From Micromonospora matsumotoense (GTDB lineage Bacteria; Actinomycetota; Actinomycetes; Mycobacteriales; Micromonosporaceae), in NCBI RefSeq assembly GCF_900091525.1, contig NZ_FMCU01000004.1, positions 124,001-188,000 of the forward strand: a DNA stretch of 64,000 nt, written 5' to 3'. The notes beneath the pieces are model-generated. The model was not told the origin of the DNA, searched no databases, and saw only the letters and a program-made list of their open reading frames with translations. Positions 61,169 to 64,000 of the stretch are shown piece by piece; the first letter of the stretch is position 1, and the number at the start of each line of letters is the position of its first letter. A program made the position numbers and the translations under genes.

Positions 61169-63229
61169 ATGCCACTCACCAGAAAGTTGCCGGCACGGCT
61201 GGTCCTGGCCGCCGGTCTGATCGCCGCCGGAACAGCGGTCGCCCTGCCGGCCGAGGCCGCAGCCGCCGGCTGCACGGTCGACTACACCGTCTCGTCCGAG
61301 TGGGGCGGTGGCTTCGGCGCGAACGTGGCCATCACCAACCTGGGCGACCCGATCGACGGCTGGACCCTGACCTGGTCGTACGGGGCCGGGCAGCAGGTCA
61401 CCCAGGCGTGGAACGCCACCGTCACCCAGTCCGGCGCCCAGGTGACCGCCCGCAACGTCAGCTACAACGGCGCCATCGGCACCGGGGCCAACGTGTCGTT
61501 CGGGTTCAACGGCTCGTGGAACGGCAGCAACCCGAAGCCGACGAGCTTCACCCTCAACGGCGTCACCTGCACCGGCGGCACGACCACCCCGCCGCCCACC
61601 ACACCCCCGCCGACGACGCCCCCGCCGACGACGCCGCCACCGACCACGCCGCCACCGACCACCCCGCCGCCCACCACACCCCCGCCCACGACGCCGCCGC
61701 CGACCACCCCGCCGGGGCAGTGGCCGCCGTCGTCCACCTTCGCCAACCCGGTGCTCTGGCAGGACTTCGCGGACATCGACATCCTGCGGGTGGACGACAC
61801 CTACTACTACTCGGCGTCGACCATGCACTACTCCCCCGGCGCGCCGGTGCTGCGCTCCTACGACCTGGTCAACTGGGAGTTCGCCGGTCACTCGGTGCCC
61901 AAGCTGGACTTCGGCCAGAAGTACGACATGACCGGCGGGCGTGGCTACGTCCGGGGCATCTGGGCGTCGTTCCTGGGCTACCGCAAGAGCAACAAGACGT
62001 TCTACTGGGGCGGTTGCATCGACTTCAACAAGACCTACATCTACACCGCCCCGTCGGCCGAGGGACCGTGGACCAGGCACACCACGCTCGACCAGTGCTA
62101 CTACGACGCCGGCCTGCTGGTCGACGACAACGACACCATGTACGTCGCGTACGGCAACACGCAGATCAGCGTGGCCCAACTGTCGGCCGACGGGAAGACC
62201 CAGGTCCGGTCGCAGCAGGTGTTCAGCACCCCGTCGAACGTGGGCACCCTGGAGGGGGCCCGGTTCTACAAGCGCAACGGCAGCTACTACATCTTCCTCA
62301 CCCGGCCGGCCAACGGTCAGTACATCCTGAAGGCGTCGAATCCGTTCGGGCCGTACACCATGCAACAGGTGCTGCTGAACCTGCCCGGACCCATCGCCGG
62401 CGGCGGTGTGCCGCACCAGGGCGGCATGGTGCAGACGCAGAACGGTGACTGGTACTACATGGGATTCGTGGACGCCTACCCCGGCGGCCGGGTGCCCGTG
62501 CTCGCCCCGGTCACCTGGAACTCCAGCGGCTGGCCCGTCCTGCAGACGGTCAACAACACCTGGGGCGGCTCGTACCCGTACCCGAACGTGCCGCGCCCGC
62601 CGAGAACGGTCAAGCCGATGACCGGCACCGACACCTTCGCCGGCACCACCCTCGGCCCGCAGTACGAGTGGAACCACAACCCGGACAACTCGAAGTGGTC
62701 GGTCAACAACGGCCTACGGCTACAGACCACCAACGTCACCAACGACCTGTACAACGCCCGCAACACCCTGACCCACCGCATCCAGGGTCCCCGGTCGACC
62801 GCGACCATCGAACTCGACTACTCCACCATGCGCGACGGTGACCGCAGCGGCCTGGCGATGCTGCGGGACCAGTCGGCCTGGATCGGCGTGCGCCGCGACA
62901 ACGGCGCGACCCGGGTCGCCGTGGTCAACAACCTGACCATGGACAGCAACTGGAACACCACCAACACCGGCACCGAGGTCGCCGGGGCCGGCATCTCCGG
63001 CGGCAAGATCTGGCTGCGGATCAACGCGGACATCAGCCCTGGCTCCGGTCGGCAGGCCCGCTTCTCCTACAGCACCGACGGGGTCACCTTCACCTCGCTC
63101 GGCCCGGCCTTCACCCTCAACAACGCCTGGCAGTTCTTCATGGGCTACCGGTTCGCCATGTTCAACTACGCCACCAGTTCCCTCGGTGGCGCGGTGACCG
63201 TCAAGAAGTTCGACCTCGCCAAGTCGTAG
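61169..63229 (+). CDS. Secreted GH43 glycosidase with N-terminal CBM2
   Basis: A 686-aa exported enzyme. The signal peptide is residues 1-33. CBM2 is at about 34-135 (GCTVDYTVSSEWGGG, LNGVTCTGG) and a Pro-Thr linker at 138-182. The GH43 propeller at about 188-480 has base Asp in FADIDILRVDDTYYYS, Asp in CYYDAGLLVDD and acid Glu in GTLEGARFYKRNG. The C-terminal beta-sandwich at about 490-686 is of the GH43_C2 type (YEWNHNPDNSKWSV, STMRDGDRSGLAMLRD). That architecture is typical of GH43 beta-xylosidases/arabinofuranosidases acting on arabinoxylan. It follows the SGNH esterase after a hairpin and is probably in the same regulon. Confidence 0.94.
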   Translation: MPLTRKLPARLVLAAGLIAAGTAVALPAEAAAAGCTVDYTVSSEWGGGFGANVAITNLGDPIDGWTLTWSYGAGQQVTQAWNATVTQSGAQVTARNVSYNGAIGTGANVSFGFNGSWNGSNPKPTSFTLNGVTCTGGTTTPPPTTPPPTTPPPTTPPPTTPPPTTPPPTTPPPTTPPPTTPPGQWPPSSTFANPVLWQDFADIDILRVDDTYYYSASTMHYSPGAPVLRSYDLVNWEFAGHSVPKLDFGQKYDMTGGRGYVRGIWASFLGYRKSNKTFYWGGCIDFNKTYIYTAPSAEGPWTRHTTLDQCYYDAGLLVDDNDTMYVAYGNTQISVAQLSADGKTQVRSQQVFSTPSNVGTLEGARFYKRNGSYYIFLTRPANGQYILKASNPFGPYTMQQVLLNLPGPIAGGGVPHQGGMVQTQNGDWYYMGFVDAYPGGRVPVLAPVTWNSSGWPVLQTVNNTWGGSYPYPNVPRPPRTVKPMTGTDTFAGTTLGPQYEWNHNPDNSKWSVNNGLRLQTTNVTNDLYNARNTLTHRIQGPRSTATIELDYSTMRDGDRSGLAMLRDQSAWIGVRRDNGATRVAVVNNLTMDSNWNTTNTGTEVAGAGISGGKIWLRINADISPGSGRQARFSYSTDGVTFTSLGPAFTLNNAWQFFMGYRFAMFNYATSSLGGAVTVKKFDLAKS
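61580..61714 (+). repeat. Pro-Thr linker repeat (15-bp unit)
   Basis: About nine TTPPP-encoding units between CBM2 and the GH43 domain, nearly identical in DNA to the linker at 60636-60761. Confidence 0.9.
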
Positions 63230-63240
63230 GACCCCGTTCC

Positions 63241-63284
63241 CGGTCCGCCGTCCGACCGCCTCCGGGTGCTCGGGCGGCGGACCG
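63241..63284 (+). terminator. 10-bp hairpin after the GH43-CBM2 gene
   Basis: CGGTCCGCCG at 63241-63250 pairs with CGGCGGACCG at 63275-63284; the 24-nt loop can fold further. It begins 11 bp after the stop. Confidence 0.5.
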
Positions 63285-63319
63285 CGTCCCACCCACCACC
63301 CCGAGCAAGGAGCCTCACC

Positions 63320-64000
63320 GTGCCCGCCTCACACACCCGATGGGCCACCGTCCCACCTCACCCGTCCACACCTCGCACCGGCCTGCCGGCGCACGCCACG
63401 GCCGCCCCGGCCGGGCCCCGCGCCGGCCGGACCCGGACGGCGGTGCTGCTGGTCCTGACGATGCTGGCCAGCATGCTGACCGCCGCGACCCCGGCCCAGG
63501 CGGCCCCCGCCGTCCGGGCCACCAACCCGCTGGTCGCGCAGCGCGCCGACCCGCACATCGTCCGGCACACCGACGGCTACTACTACATGACCGCCACCGC
63601 CCCCGAGTACGACCGGATCGTGCTGCGCCGGGCCACCACCCTGCAGGGCCTGTCCACCGCCCCGGAGACCGTCATCTGGCGGCGGCACAGCAGCGGGATC
63701 ATGGGCGCGCACATCTGGGCCCCGGAGATCCACTTCATCGACGGCCGGTGGTACGTCTACTTCGCCGCCGGGGCCACCGACAACGTCTGGGCGATCCGGA
63801 TGTACGTCCTGGAGGGCACCGGGGCCAACCCGCTGACCGCGAGCTGGGCGGAGAAGGGTCAGATCCGTACCCCCTGGGAGACCTTCGCCCTGGACGCGTC
63901 GACGTTCGTCGCCAACGGCGTGCGCTACCTGATCTGGGCGCAGGGGGAGCCGGGCATCGCCACCAACTCCAACCTCTACATCGCCCGGATGGCGAACCCG
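63320..64000 (+). CDS. Secreted GH43-family glycosidase, 3' end outside window
   Basis: The first 227 codons of a second GH43 enzyme. The GTG at 63320 has AAGGAG upstream. A long basic N-region precedes the signal peptide TAVLLVLTMLASMLTAATPAQA. The propeller begins at about residue 60 with base Asp in RADPHIVRHTDGYYYMTAT, then IWAPEIHFIDGRWYVYFAAG, and Asp in FALDASTFVANGVRYLIWAQ. The sequence style is that of GH43 arabinofuranosidases or xylosidases of the arabinan/arabinoxylan type. The catalytic acid lies beyond the window edge. It continues the hemicellulase series. Confidence 0.9.
   Translation, partial: MPASHTRWATVPPHPSTPRTGLPAHATAAPAGPRAGRTRTAVLLVLTMLASMLTAATPAQAAPAVRATNPLVAQRADPHIVRHTDGYYYMTATAPEYDRIVLRRATTLQGLSTAPETVIWRRHSSGIMGAHIWAPEIHFIDGRWYVYFAAGATDNVWAIRMYVLEGTGANPLTASWAEKGQIRTPWETFALDASTFVANGVRYLIWAQGEPGIATNSNLYIARMANP

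Noticed and set aside
60636..61714. CRISPR-like regular repeats
   Set aside because: The repeats are 15-bp codon repeats for TTPPP inside two coding frames, without spacers.

Overview
The window is 64 kb of very GC-rich DNA. GTG starts and ATGA/GTGA stop-start overlaps are common, most exported proteins are Sec, Tat or lipoproteins, and the secreted hemicellulases carry CBM2 domains on Pro-Thr linkers. This fits a soil actinomycete, most likely Micromonosporaceae (an inference from gene content; no rRNA or other marker gene is present). I saw no tRNA, rRNA, IS element, prophage or CRISPR. The window cuts a gene at each end: an Xaa-Pro dipeptidyl-peptidase at the left and a GH43 enzyme at the right.

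Region 1 (about 1.9-15.1 kb) is a polysaccharide locus built from a Wzx flippase, a Wzy/O-antigen-ligase protein, a Wzz chain-length protein and two GT4 glycosyltransferases. It is interleaved with five different sulfotransferases and a lipoprotein that looks like a TIM-barrel glycosidase. The simplest reading is synthesis, export and trimming of a sulfated exopolysaccharide or cell-wall glycan. It is the best candidate here for an undescribed system.

Region 2 (15.4-29.3 kb) is a mixed set. It holds a large secreted ThuA/sorbosone-dehydrogenase/PKD protein, a Tat-exported sugar isomerase-like protein with a perfect 26-bp palindrome upstream, a TlpA-like redoxin lipoprotein beside an unknown lipoprotein, and an M6-type metalloprotease. 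It also holds a DapA-family protein that has lost its Schiff-base lysine, divergent from a PucR regulator, and a secreted M14 carboxypeptidase.

Region 3 (29.3-33.9 kb) is a tightly coupled four-gene operon of aromatic-polyketide-type tailoring enzymes: a fusion of two ABM domains with a PHBH-type flavin hydroxylase, a free ABM protein, a P450 and a duplicated TcmI cyclase. No polyketide synthase is in the window.

Region 4 (34.2-44.0 kb) is an L-arabinose operon running araB-araD-SBP-ATPase-permease-permease-araA-lacI, with a YtfQRT/YjfF-type furanose importer. A LacI-type operator sits inside the araB promoter.

Region 5 (44.4-64 kb) is a glucuronoarabinoxylan utilisation locus. It has mannonate dehydratase, GH67 alpha-glucuronidase, a YesL-like membrane protein, GH39 and GH3 glycosidases, an ABC oligosaccharide importer and a divergent LacI regulator. 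A CE7 acetyl esterase, an SGNH esterase-CBM2, a GH43-CBM2 and a second GH43 complete it. Two operators of the CGAAANTTTCG type lie in the divergent GH3/lacI region. The esterase/GH43 operon has instead an operator almost the same as the arabinose one, so arabinose and xylan use appear to be cross-wired.
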